A DNA stretch of 64,000 nt from Pseudomonadota bacterium (GTDB taxonomy: Bacteria > Pseudomonadota > Gammaproteobacteria > Burkholderiales > Burkholderiaceae_E), in contig JAEWGX010000013.1 in the NCBI GenBank assembly GCA_023388075.1, positions 39,976 through 103,975 of the forward strand, written 5' to 3'. Below, piece by piece: positions 9,279 to 17,161 of the stretch. The notes under the pieces were generated by a model. The model was given only the letters and a program-made list of their open reading frames with translations. It made no database searches and had not been told where the DNA came from. Positions within the stretch are counted from its first letter, which is position 1. Every line of letters begins with the position of its first letter. The translations under genes and the position numbers were made by a program.

Positions 9279-9740
9279 ATGAAGAAGAGTCTCATTGCCA
9301 TCGCCCTCGCAGCCGGCGTGACCGGGCTGCCGTTGCTTTCCGGCGCGCACCAGTTCTCCAAGGCCGAGGACGCGATCAAGTACCGTCAGAGCGCGCTGTT
9401 CATCATGGGCCAACACACCAGCCTGATCGGCGCGATGGTGAACGACCGGATTCCGTTCGACGCGGAGCAGGCGAAGGCGAGCGCGGACATCATCGGGCTG
9501 GTCGGCACGTTGCCCTGGCATGGCTTCGTGCCGGGTTCGGACAAGGGCGCCCCCACCAAGGCGCGCCCCGAAGTCTGGAGCAACCCCGACAAGTTCGACG
9601 CCGCCAAGGAGCGGTTGCTCACCGTGCTGCCCAAGCTCGCCACCGCCGCCGGCACCGGCGACAAGGGCCAGCTGCGGCAGGCCTTCGGGGAAACCGGCGC
9701 CGCCTGCAAGAACTGCCACGACGACTTCCGCGCCCGCTGA
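9279..9740 (+). CDS. cycP: cytochrome c' (periplasmic heme protein)
   Basis: 153 residues with a signal peptide of about 23 residues (MKKSLIAIALAAGVTGLPLL). The heme-binding motif CKNCH is at residues 143-147, almost at the C-terminus, as in four-helix-bundle cytochromes c'. The family binds NO and CO and is linked to protection from nitrosative stress. The gene is convergent with the cytochrome b561-type gene 29 bp away; cytochrome c' and b561 genes are often neighbours, and the b-type protein may be its electron partner. Confidence 0.92.
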   Translation: MKKSLIAIALAAGVTGLPLLSGAHQFSKAEDAIKYRQSALFIMGQHTSLIGAMVNDRIPFDAEQAKASADIIGLVGTLPWHGFVPGSDKGAPTKARPEVWSNPDKFDAAKERLLTVLPKLATAAGTGDKGQLRQAFGETGAACKNCHDDFRAR

Positions 9741-9769
9741 TCGCGGGCGTACGCCGGCCTCCGCGCGCC

Positions 9770-10522
9770 TCAGGCGGGCCAGCGCACGATCGTCGTCACC
9801 GCCGCCGCGGCGATCGCGGCGGCAATCACGGCCCGCAGCAGGACGCCGGCGTCGTCACGCGCGGCAAGCGCAGCGGGGTCCGGCACCGCCGCGTGCGGCG
9901 CGACCAGCTTGTCGCCCACCAGCATCGGCTTGACCAGCGAGCGGCGGCGAACCAGCCGATAGAAGAGCAGCGCCAGCAGGTGCAGCCCCACCAGGACCAG
10001 GATCACGTTCTGGTTGAAGTGATGCACCCGGCTCGCGTTGTCGATCGTCGCGCCGGAGACCATCCGGGCGAGCGGGCCTTCGGTCGCGATCTGGTCCGAG
10101 GTGAAGAGGCCGGTGGTGGCCTGGACCGCGATGGCGAGCAGCATCGCGAAGACCGAGAGAGCGCCGAGCGGCGAGTGACCCAGCACCTGGGGCGCCTCGG
10201 GTCCGCCACGCAGATAGGCCACCAGGCGGGAGGGTGCGTGCACGAAGCTCGCGAAGCGCGCATAGCGCGGCCCCACGACCCCCCACAGGATCCGGAAGAT
10301 CAGCAGGCCGAGGGCGGCATAGCCGAAGCGGAAGTGCCAGTCCATCCAGTAGCCGCCCGCCTTGACGCTCACGAACGAGCCGAGGAGACAGAGCACCAGC
10401 AGCCAGTGGAAGAGGCGAAGCGGCCGGTCCCAGACCCGTACCGGCACCGCCCGGCCGGCGTCGCCCCCTGGCAAGGAGGGGCCACCGCCCGCAACGCTCT
10501 CAGGGGAGCTCGACGCCGGCAT
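9770..10522 (-). CDS. cytochrome b561-type membrane protein
   Basis: 250 residues. An N-terminal cytoplasmic stretch leads to RVWDRPLRLFHW, the usual opening of di-heme b-type cytochromes of the Ni/Fe-hydrogenase/b561 group. About four membrane helices contain candidate heme-ligand histidines at LFHW, DWHFRFG, VHHFNQN and GLHLLAL. A fifth hydrophobic helix is at the C-terminus. The ATG lies inside the last codons of secF (23-bp overlap), so it can be read from the sec operon. The convergent cytochrome c' gene suggests a shared electron-transfer role. Confidence 0.85.
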   Translation of the reverse strand: MPASSSPESVAGGGPSLPGGDAGRAVPVRVWDRPLRLFHWLLVLCLLGSFVSVKAGGYWMDWHFRFGYAALGLLIFRILWGVVGPRYARFASFVHAPSRLVAYLRGGPEAPQVLGHSPLGALSVFAMLLAIAVQATTGLFTSDQIATEGPLARMVSGATIDNASRVHHFNQNVILVLVGLHLLALLFYRLVRRRSLVKPMLVGDKLVAPHAAVPDPAALAARDDAGVLLRAVIAAAIAAAAVTTIVRWPA

Positions 10523-11444
10523 CGTCCTTGCGCTTGGCGGGCTTGAGCAGGTCCTCGCGCTTCACCCCGAGCCACATGGCGAGCGCCGCTGCCACGAAGA
10601 TCGACGAATAGATCCCGAAGCAGATGCCGATCGTGAGCGCCACCGCGAAGTAGTGCAGCGACGGGCCGCCGAAGAGCAGCATGGACAGCACCACGATCTG
10701 CGTCGAGCCGTGGGTGATGACGGTCCGCGACATGGTGCTGGTGATGGCATGGTCCAGCACCTGCGGGGTCGTCATGTTGCGCGCGCGGCGCTCGCGGAAC
10801 TTCTCGCGCACCCGGTCGAAGATGATCACCGACTCGTTGACCGAATAGCCGAGCACCGCCAGGACCGCGGCCAGCACCGACAGCGAGAACTCCCACTGGA
10901 AGGCCGCGAAGAAGCCCAGGATGATGACCACGTCGTGCAGGTTGGCGATGATGGCCGAGACCGCGTACTTCCACTCGAAGCGGATGGCGAGATAGATGAT
11001 GATGCCGACGATCACCAACAGCAGGGCGAGCGCTCCGTCGGTGGCGAGCTCCTTGCCCACCTGGGGTCCGACGAACTCGCTGCGCCGCAGCTCCACCGAC
11101 GGATCCACTGCCTTGAGCGCTTCCGTCACCTGTGCCGCCTGCTGCTCGGAGGTCACGCCCTCGCGCAGCGGCAGCCGGATCAGCACGTCCCGCGACGTGC
11201 CGAAGTTCTGCACCTGCGCGTCCTCGAAGCCGAGCCCGGCAACGGTGGCCCGAGCCTTCTCCAGGTCCGCCGTCTCCGCATAGGTGACTTCCATCACCGT
11301 GCCGCCGGTGAACTCCACCGAGAGGTGCAAGCCCCGAAACGCCAGGAAGCCGACCGCGAGCACGAACAAGGCGATCGAAATCCCATTGAGGACCGGCGCG
11401 TTGCGCATGAAGGGGATGTCCCCCTTGATCCGGAAGAATTCCAT
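10500..11444 (-). CDS. secF: protein translocase subunit SecF
   Basis: 314 residues, the normal size. SecF with SecD forms the RND-like proton-driven pulling complex of the Sec translocase. Seen here are the short first helix after MEFFRIKGDIPFM, the periplasmic P1 region, the family motif VGPQVGKELATDGALALLL, and the five C-terminal helices with GYSVNESVIIFDRVRE and the STQIVVLSMLLFGGPSLHYFAVAL region. It is 58 bp downstream of secD. Confidence 0.97.
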   Translation of the reverse strand: MEFFRIKGDIPFMRNAPVLNGISIALFVLAVGFLAFRGLHLSVEFTGGTVMEVTYAETADLEKARATVAGLGFEDAQVQNFGTSRDVLIRLPLREGVTSEQQAAQVTEALKAVDPSVELRRSEFVGPQVGKELATDGALALLLVIVGIIIYLAIRFEWKYAVSAIIANLHDVVIILGFFAAFQWEFSLSVLAAVLAVLGYSVNESVIIFDRVREKFRERRARNMTTPQVLDHAITSTMSRTVITHGSTQIVVLSMLLFGGPSLHYFAVALTIGICFGIYSSIFVAAALAMWLGVKREDLLKPAKRKDDAGVELP

Positions 11445-11502
11445 GTCAGTGGCGCTCGGCCGCCCGGAGGGGCAGCGATCGGAGTGAAGGTGGGCGTCTC
11501 AT

Positions 11503-13368
11503 TCAGCCTCCCGTGGATCCGGCCGGCTGCCAGACCGTCCCGATCGACAGGCGCGCGAGCCGCTTGCGTCCGCCATACCAGAGGTTGACCAGGCCGCGGG
11601 AGAAGAACACCGCGGAGAACATCGACGTGAGGATGCCCAGGCAGTGAACCACGGCGAAGCCCTTCACCGGGCCCGAGCCGAAGGCGAGCAGGGCGACGCC
11701 GGCGATCAGGGTGGTCACGTTGGCGTCGAGAATGGTGGCCCAGGCCCGCTCGTAGCCGAGGTTGATCGCCTGCTGCGGCGAGAGCCCGTGGCGCAGCTCC
11801 TCGCGGATCCGCTCGTTGATCAGCACGTTGGCATCGATCGCCATGCCGAGGGTGAGCGCGATCGCCGCCATGCCGGGCAAGGTGAGGGTGGCCTGCAGCA
11901 GCGAGAGCAGCGCGACCAGCAGCATCAGGTTGAACGAGAGCGAGAGCGCCGAGAACAGCCCGAACAGGGCGTAGTACGCCGTCATGAATGCCGCGATGGC
12001 GATGAAGCCCCACAGCACGGAGTCGAAGCCCTTCTCGATGTTTTCCGCCCCCAGGCTCGGCCCGATGGTGCGCTCCTCGATGATCTCCATCGGCGCGGCG
12101 AGCGCGCCGGCTCGCAGCAGGAGCGCCGTGTCGTTGGCATTCTGCGAGGTGCCCATGCCGGTGATCTGGAAGCGCGAGCCGAGCTCGGACTGGATGGTGG
12201 CGACGGTCAGGACCTCCCCCCGGCCCTTCTCGAAGAGCACCACCGCCATCGGCTTCTTGATGTTGGCGCGGGAAACCTCGCGCAGGCGGCGGCCACCGGA
12301 TTCGTTCAGGTTGACCGCCACGGCCGGCTGCTGGTTCTCGTCGAAGGTGGCCGCCGCGCCGGTGAGCTGCTCGCCGGTGAAGATCGGTTCCTTCCTGAGC
12401 ACCACCGGCGCGCCGCGGCCCTGGCGGAACAGCTCGGATCCGAACGGCACCGGTCCCTGGCCAAGCACCGCCTGCTGTGCTTCGGCCGAAAGATCCACCA
12501 GCCGCGCCTCCAGGGTGGCGGTGCGACCGAGGATGTCCTTCGCGCGGGCGGTGTCCTGCACGCCGGGTAGTTGCACGACGATCCGGTCCAAGCCCTGGCG
12601 CTGGATCACCGGCTCGGCCACGCCGAGCTCGTTGATCCGGTTGTTCAGCGTCGTGATGTTCTGCTGCAGCGACGAGTCGATGAAGGCCTGCTTCGCCGTG
12701 TCGGTCAGCGTCGCGATCAGCGCCAGGTCGGTGCCGCTGCCTTGGGGTACGAGCTGCAGGTCCGGCTGGTTGTCGCGCAGCAGGGCACGGGCGCGATCCC
12801 GTGTCTCCTCCTCGCGAAAGCGAATGGTGATCGAATCGGCGCCGGGCTGGATGCCCGCGTGGCGCACGTTGCGGTCGCGCAGCAGGCCGCGGATGTCCGC
12901 GACGGCGGTCTCGAGGCGCTTGGAGAGCGCCTCGCGGGTATCCACCTGCATCAGGAAGTGCACGCCGCCGCGCAGGTCGAGGCCGAGGTACATCGGCAGG
13001 GCGCCGAGCCGGGTCAGCCATTGCGGCGAGCTGCTCAGCAGATTGAGCGCCGCGATGTAGGTCGGGTCCGCGGGATCGGGGTTGAGCGCCTTCTCCAGCA
13101 CGTCGCGCGCGCGCAGCTGCAGGTCGGGCGTCGCGAAGCGGACCTTCACCGAGTTCGCGTCGCGCAGCACGCCGGTATCGGGGACGTTGGCCGCCTGCAG
13201 CGCATCGAGGACCGCGCGCTGGGTGTCCTCGTCGACCTTGACCGTCGCCTTGAGGCTCGAGACCTGGACGGCGGGCGACTCCCCGAAGAAGTTGGGCAGC
13301 GTGAAGATCACCCCGAAGATCAGGGCGATCAAGATGACGACGTAGCGCCAGGCTGGATATCGGTTCAC
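11503..13368 (-). CDS. secD: protein translocase subunit SecD
   Basis: 621 residues. One N-terminal helix (RYVVILIALIFGVIFTLPNFFG) is followed by a large periplasmic region including LGLDLRGGVHFLMQVD and a C-terminal block of five helices with the GMAIDANVLINERIREELR motif, whose Asp-Arg relay residues drive proton-coupled movement. The start is a GTG preceded by AAGG at 8 nt. It sits between yajC (79 bp upstream) and secF. Confidence 0.97.
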   Translation of the reverse strand: MNRYPAWRYVVILIALIFGVIFTLPNFFGESPAVQVSSLKATVKVDEDTQRAVLDALQAANVPDTGVLRDANSVKVRFATPDLQLRARDVLEKALNPDPADPTYIAALNLLSSSPQWLTRLGALPMYLGLDLRGGVHFLMQVDTREALSKRLETAVADIRGLLRDRNVRHAGIQPGADSITIRFREEETRDRARALLRDNQPDLQLVPQGSGTDLALIATLTDTAKQAFIDSSLQQNITTLNNRINELGVAEPVIQRQGLDRIVVQLPGVQDTARAKDILGRTATLEARLVDLSAEAQQAVLGQGPVPFGSELFRQGRGAPVVLRKEPIFTGEQLTGAAATFDENQQPAVAVNLNESGGRRLREVSRANIKKPMAVVLFEKGRGEVLTVATIQSELGSRFQITGMGTSQNANDTALLLRAGALAAPMEIIEERTIGPSLGAENIEKGFDSVLWGFIAIAAFMTAYYALFGLFSALSLSFNLMLLVALLSLLQATLTLPGMAAIALTLGMAIDANVLINERIREELRHGLSPQQAINLGYERAWATILDANVTTLIAGVALLAFGSGPVKGFAVVHCLGILTSMFSAVFFSRGLVNLWYGGRKRLARLSIGTVWQPAGSTGG

Positions 13369-13447
13369 TCGTACTGCCTTGGTTCGGCCAGGGGGAGACG
13401 CACCAGCGGCTCGGCCACGTCAGCCTCCGGTCGGATCGACCCGGCGG

Positions 13448-13780
13448 CTAGATCGCCTTGATGGTGCCCTTGGGCAGCAAGGTCTGCACCGAGGCCTTCT
13501 GGAAGTGCATCTCGATCGGCTTGTCGCCCTGCATCGCCACCTCCATGGTGACGTAGCCCTCGCCCACCTTGTTGATCCGGCCCACGACGCCACCGGCGGT
13601 GATGACCTCGTCGCCCTTCTGCAGCGCGCCGAGCATGGTCCGATGCTCCTTGGCCCGCTTCATCTGCGGCCGGATCATCAGGAAGTAGAGCACCACGAAC
13701 ATGAGGATGATCGGCAGGAAGCCGAGCAGTTGGCCTTCGGCGCCCCCGGCCCCCTGGGCGTAAGCGTTGGAAATGAACAC
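13448..13780 (-). CDS. yajC: Sec accessory protein YajC
   Basis: 110 residues. One membrane helix (about 22-40, LGFLPIILMFVVLYFLMIRP) is followed by the conserved QMKRAKEHRTMLGALQKGDEVITAGGVVGRI segment. YajC binds SecDF and AcrB-like pumps. The start is GTG with a GAGGTG ribosome site 6 nt upstream. A good -10 box lies 30 bp upstream, so yajC-secDF can probably be transcribed from its own promoter as well as from the queA-tgt transcript. Confidence 0.95.
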   Translation of the reverse strand: MFISNAYAQGAGGAEGQLLGFLPIILMFVVLYFLMIRPQMKRAKEHRTMLGALQKGDEVITAGGVVGRINKVGEGYVTMEVAMQGDKPIEMHFQKASVQTLLPKGTIKAI

Positions 13781-13809
13781 GGTCGCACCTCGTTCGTGGA
13801 ATCGCGGGG

Positions 13810-13815
13810 ATTATA
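13810..13815 (-). promoter_or_regulatory. candidate -10 box for yajC-secDF
   Basis: A perfect TATAAT hexamer on the minus strand, 30 bp upstream of the yajC GTG. No good -35 hexamer is visible at 16-18 bp; the upstream sequence is a GC palindrome (13822-13840). Support comes from the -10 alone. Confidence 0.4.
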
Positions 13816-13897
13816 ACGACGCCGCGGCCGCGGGCCGCGGGCGGGCGAGTGGGGAACCCCACAATCGCGTGCGGGGCCTCGATCGATCCCGGCGGCC

Positions 13898-15025
13898 TCA
13901 ATCGATCCCGGCCGCTCTCGCGCGCAGGAACTCCGCCTGGAATGCCTGGTAGCGCCCGGCGGCGATCGCCTCGCGCGCCCGGCGGACGAGGTCCAGGTAG
14001 AAATGCAGGTTGTGCACCGTCGCCAGGTGCGCTCCCAGGATCTCGTTCACCCGCTGCAGGTGGTGCAGGTAGGCGCGCGAGAAGCCGCTGCAGGTGGTGC
14101 AGCCGCACGAGGGGTCGAGCGGGCGCTCGTCCGCGCGGTAGCGCGCGTTGCGGATCTTGAGGTCCCCGGCCCGGGTGAACAGCCAGCCGTTGCGCGCGTT
14201 GCGCGTCGGCATCACGCAGTCGAACATGTCGATTCCCATGCCGATGCCGGCCACGATGTCCTCCGGGGTGCCCACGCCCATCAGGTAGCGGGGCTTGTCC
14301 GCGGGCAGGCGCGTGCTGCAGTGCGACAGGATGCGCATCATGTCGGCTTTCGGCTCGCCCACGGAGAGGCCGCCGATCGCCAGGCCGTCGAACCCCATCT
14401 CCAGCAGGCCGCCGAGCGATTCGTCGCGCAGGTGCTCGAACATGCCGCCCTGCACGATGCCGAACAGCGCGTTCGGATTCTCCAGCCGGTCGAACTCGGC
14501 GCGGCAGCGACGCGCCCAGCGCAGCGAGAGCCGCATCGACGTCGCCGCCTCGGCCTCGGTGGCCGGCCTGTCGCCGATGCGGTACGGCGTGCATTCGTCG
14601 AACACCATCACGATGTCCGAGGCGAGCGAGCGCTGCACCTGCATCGAGACCTCCGGCGTGAGCAGGAGCCGGTCGCCGTTGATCGGCGAGGCGAAGCGCA
14701 CGCCTTCCTCCCCTATCTTGCGCAGGTCGCCGAGGCTCCAGACCTGGAACCCGCCGGAATCGGTGAGGATCGGCCGCGACCAGCCGTTGAACCGGTGCAG
14801 CCCGCCGAACCTGTCGAGGATCTCCACGCCGGGACGCAGCCAGAGGTGAAACGTGTTGCCCAGGATGATCTGGGCGCCGACGGCCTCGAGGTCCGAAGGG
14901 GACATCGCCTTCACCGCGCCGTAGGTGCCTACCGGCATGAAGATGGGCGTCTGCACGCGGCCGTGCGCGAGGTCGAGCGTGGCGGCACGGGCGGTCCCGT
15001 CGGTGGCGTGGACTTCGAACTTCAT
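13898..15025 (-). CDS. tgt: queuine tRNA-ribosyltransferase Tgt
   Basis: Exchanges guanine for preQ1 at position 34 of GUN-anticodon tRNAs. The protein has 375 residues. Visible motifs are the nucleophile region TDSGGFQVWSL, the FDECTPYRIG region, GVGTPEDIVAGIGMGIDMFDCVMPTR and the zinc-binding site CGCTTCSGFSRAYLHHL near residue 300. The start MKFEVHATDGTARA is normal. The ATG overlaps the queA stop by 4 bp, so the two queuosine genes are translationally coupled. Confidence 0.97.
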   Translation of the reverse strand: MKFEVHATDGTARAATLDLAHGRVQTPIFMPVGTYGAVKAMSPSDLEAVGAQIILGNTFHLWLRPGVEILDRFGGLHRFNGWSRPILTDSGGFQVWSLGDLRKIGEEGVRFASPINGDRLLLTPEVSMQVQRSLASDIVMVFDECTPYRIGDRPATEAEAATSMRLSLRWARRCRAEFDRLENPNALFGIVQGGMFEHLRDESLGGLLEMGFDGLAIGGLSVGEPKADMMRILSHCSTRLPADKPRYLMGVGTPEDIVAGIGMGIDMFDCVMPTRNARNGWLFTRAGDLKIRNARYRADERPLDPSCGCTTCSGFSRAYLHHLQRVNEILGAHLATVHNLHFYLDLVRRAREAIAAGRYQAFQAEFLRARAAGID

Positions 15026-16089
15026 GGAATGCGTGCTCCCGCGGCGGCCGGCGCCCCAGCCGGCGGCGCGCGCCACAGCAGCATGGCGTCGCCGTAGCTG
15101 AAGAAGCGGTAGCGCGCCGCGATGGCGTGGGCATAGGCCCGCCGGATGGTGTCCATCCCCGCGAACGCGCAGACCAGCATGAGCAGCGTCGAGCGGGGCA
15201 GGTGGAAGTTGGTGACGAGCCCGTCCACCACGGTGAATCGGAAGCCGGGCGTGATGAAGATATCGGTCTCGGCGCGGCCCGCGTGCCCTGCGCTCGCCTC
15301 GAGCGCGCGCAGGCTCGTGGTCCCGACCGCGACGATGCGCCCGCCGGCGGCACGGGTCGCGGCGATGCGCCGGGCGGTGTCCGCGGGAATCTCGAAGGCC
15401 TCGCGGTGCATGCGGTGCCCGGCGATGTCCTCGGTGCGCACCGGCAGGAAGGTGCCGGCGCCGACATGCAACGTCAGCATCGCGAGTCCGATGCCGGCCG
15501 CCTGCAGCGTCTCCAGGAGCGGCTCGTCGAAGTGCAGGCCCGCGGTCGGTGCAGCCACCGCGCCGGGACGCCTCGCATAGACCGTCTGGTAGCGCGCGTC
15601 GTCCTCGGCGCCGGCGGCATGGGTGATGTAGGGCGGCAGCGGCAGGCTGCCGGCGCGATCGAGCAGCGGGCCGAGCGGCTCGGAAAATGCGAGGTGCAGC
15701 AGCGGCGGGTTGCCGGCGGAGTCGATGCGCGCGAGCACCACCGCGTGGCAGCCGTCGAACTCGATGGTGCTGCCCGGCTTCGGCAGGTGGCTCGCGCGCA
15801 CCAGCGCGTGCGCCTCGCGATCGGCGACGATGCGCTCCACCATCACTTCGATCCGGCCGCCGGTCTCCTTGCGGCCCGCCAGACGCGCCCGGAGCACGCG
15901 GGTGTCGTTGAACACCAGCAGGTCACCAGGGGCGAGGAGGGCGGGCAGGTCCGTGAAGCCCAGGTCGTCCAGCAGCGCCGGCTCCCCACGCGAGTCGACG
16001 TGGAGCAGGCGCGAGGCCGTGCGCGAGGGGGCGGGATGCTGCGCGACGAGCTCGGGCGGGAGCTCGTAGTCGAAGTCGGAGAGGCGCAT
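15022..16089 (-). CDS. queA: S-adenosylmethionine:tRNA ribosyltransferase-isomerase QueA
   Basis: Transfers and isomerises the ribosyl group of SAM to make epoxyqueuosine on tRNA. The protein has 355 residues. The start is fixed by MRLSDFDYELPPELVAQHP, the typical N-terminus; a longer frame upstream is low-complexity. Other family motifs are FNDTRVLRARLAG, TAGLHFDEPLL, HVGAGTFLPVR and NFHLPRSTLLMLVCAFAG. It is the first gene of queA-tgt-yajC-secD-secF, an order shared with many proteobacteria. Confidence 0.97.
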   Translation of the reverse strand: MRLSDFDYELPPELVAQHPAPSRTASRLLHVDSRGEPALLDDLGFTDLPALLAPGDLLVFNDTRVLRARLAGRKETGGRIEVMVERIVADREAHALVRASHLPKPGSTIEFDGCHAVVLARIDSAGNPPLLHLAFSEPLGPLLDRAGSLPLPPYITHAAGAEDDARYQTVYARRPGAVAAPTAGLHFDEPLLETLQAAGIGLAMLTLHVGAGTFLPVRTEDIAGHRMHREAFEIPADTARRIAATRAAGGRIVAVGTTSLRALEASAGHAGRAETDIFITPGFRFTVVDGLVTNFHLPRSTLLMLVCAFAGMDTIRRAYAHAIAARYRFFSYGDAMLLWRAPPAGAPAAAGARIP

Positions 16090-16156
16090 CCGGGTGATTG
16101 TATGGGTGCGCGTTCCCGTGACCGACGCCTGCGCCGAGCGGGCGCCCGGGCCGTCC

Positions 16157-16187
16157 GGCGGGGCGTTTGGCGGGGCGTTTGGCGGGG
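16157..16187. repeat. 12-bp tandem repeat upstream of tRNA-Leu
   Basis: GGCGGGGCGTTT occurs twice in full (16157-16168, 16169-16180), followed by a 7-nt partial copy. The end of the second copy and the start of the third create the TTGGCG hexamer used as the putative -35 of the tRNA promoter, so copy number could change its context. Confidence 0.8.
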
Positions 16188-16208
16188 TCGCGGCCTTTGC
16201 AGGATAAT
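16179..16208 (+). promoter_or_regulatory. candidate promoter of tRNA-Leu(CAA)
   Basis: -35-like TTGGCG at 16179-16184, an 18-bp spacer, and -10-like GATAAT at 16203-16208, 64 bp before the mature tRNA. A GC-rich stretch follows the -10, as is common for stringently controlled stable-RNA promoters. Confidence 0.45.
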
Positions 16209-16272
16209 CGCCGCTCGCCGGGCCGCGACCCCGAGGGGCCGCGGCGCGCGTCGTCGAGTTGTTCCTGGTGCC

Positions 16273-16357
16273 GCCCGGGTGGCGGAATTGGTAGACGCAG
16301 CGCACTCAAAATGCGCCGCCGAAAGGTGTGCCGGTTCGAGTCCGGCCCCGGGCACCA
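16273..16357 (+). tRNA. tRNA-Leu (anticodon CAA)
   Basis: An 85-nt tRNA with the 3' CCA encoded. The acceptor arms GCCCGGG/CCCGGGC pair over 7 bp. The D-arm has GGCGGAATTGGTAGACGC, the anticodon stem GCGCA/TGCGC encloses the loop CTCAAAA with anticodon CAA at 16307-16309, and the T-arm is CCGGTTCGAGTCCGG. The long class II variable arm and the D-arm pattern are typical of leucine tRNAs. It reads UUG codons. Confidence 0.96.
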
Positions 16358-16372
16358 CGGCCGGACCGCGGG

Positions 16373-16696
16373 TCATCGCAGGATGTCCCTCGCCCGGTGG
16401 TCCGGCTCGACGCCGTCGACCAGGATCGCCTCTCCTTCGGCGTTCTGCGTGCGCAGCGGCAGGATCGCCTGGTAGGCGCTCGAGGCATACCAGTCCTCGG
16501 CCGACTGCCGGTCCGGGAAGGCGATCATGACGAGGTCGCCCTGCCAGTCGCCTTCCAGCACCTTCCGGTTGCCGTTTCCGTGGATCACGAACCTGCCGTC
16601 GTACGGCGCCAGCGTCGCGTCGATGGCCTCCAGGTAGGCGACGATGTAGGGACCCATGTCGACGTTGCGCAGGTGGGCGATGGCATAGGTGGTCAT
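16373..16696 (-). CDS. DUF1330 family protein
   Basis: 107 residues, the size of a single dimeric alpha/beta barrel. The pattern PYIVAYLEAIDATLAPYDGRFVIHGN...VLEG...MIAFPDRQSAEDWYASSAYQ is characteristic of DUF1330, whose function is unknown. It is convergent with the tRNA gene 15 bp away and divergent from the small ORF at 16887, with a possible operator between them (16783-16809). Confidence 0.88.
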   Translation of the reverse strand: MTTYAIAHLRNVDMGPYIVAYLEAIDATLAPYDGRFVIHGNGNRKVLEGDWQGDLVMIAFPDRQSAEDWYASSAYQAILPLRTQNAEGEAILVDGVEPDHRARDILR

Positions 16697-16782
16697 GTGG
16701 TTCTCCGTCGTTGCTTCGGGGCGGTCCTGCGCGAGATCGCAAGGACCAGGGCCGATTCAAGACGGAATCGGTGCCACGGTCG

Positions 16783-16809
16783 ATTACGCGCGAGGTAATG
16801 GCGATTACC
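16783..16809. promoter_or_regulatory. cluster of ATTAC/GTAAT half-sites, possible operator
   Basis: Between two divergent genes, ATTAC (16783-16787), GTAAT (16795-16799) and ATTAC (16804-16808) alternate. The last two sit in a perfect inverted repeat GGTAAT-GGCG-ATTACC (16794-16809). It stands out from the GC-rich surroundings and would suit a dimeric repressor. No regulator gene is adjacent. Confidence 0.35.
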
Positions 16810-16886
16810 GCGTCGACAGTGCCAGATTCGATTGAGCCGGTCGCGATGGTCTCCTATCCTGGATGCCAACCAGGTGGAGGACATTC

Positions 16887-17099
16887 ATGGCCATCAGCGA
16901 TGCAGTGACGCGCGACGGGCGCGTCTATGTCTACGGGGCGACCGGCGAGGTGACCGCGCGGATCTCGGTCGGCAGCGAAGCAGGCGACGGTCTGGTGGAC
17001 TACACGCCCTCGACCGTCACCGTGCGCAAGCACGGATCGCTCTACACCTATGGCGAGGACGGCAGCCTGATCTCTCATTCGTCGGACGATCGCGGCTGA
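16887..17099 (+). CDS. small beta-rich hypothetical protein
   Basis: 70 residues from an ATG with GGTGGAGG 6 nt upstream. The sequence alternates polar and Val/Ile/Tyr residues (RVYVYGATGEVTARISVG; LYTYGEDGSLISHSS), suggesting a small all-beta fold. No signal peptide or membrane segment. I recognise no family. The strong ribosome site and clean start make it likely to be real. Confidence 0.55.
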   Translation: MAISDAVTRDGRVYVYGATGEVTARISVGSEAGDGLVDYTPSTVTVRKHGSLYTYGEDGSLISHSSDDRG

Positions 17100-17161
17100 G
17101 CGGGCCGGCGCTCGGGGTGGCCGGCTACAATCGGGGGCGTACGTCTAGCCTGGACTTCCCG

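Noticed and set aside
13355..13372. GGTTCAC near the secD start as an operator
   Set aside because: Single half-site at a GTG start codon; chance.
13822..13840. 8-bp GC-only hairpin (CCGCGGCC-GCG-GGCCGCGG) between tgt and yajC as a terminator
   Set aside because: No U-tract on either strand; it lies upstream of a -10 box instead. It is probably just a GC palindrome.
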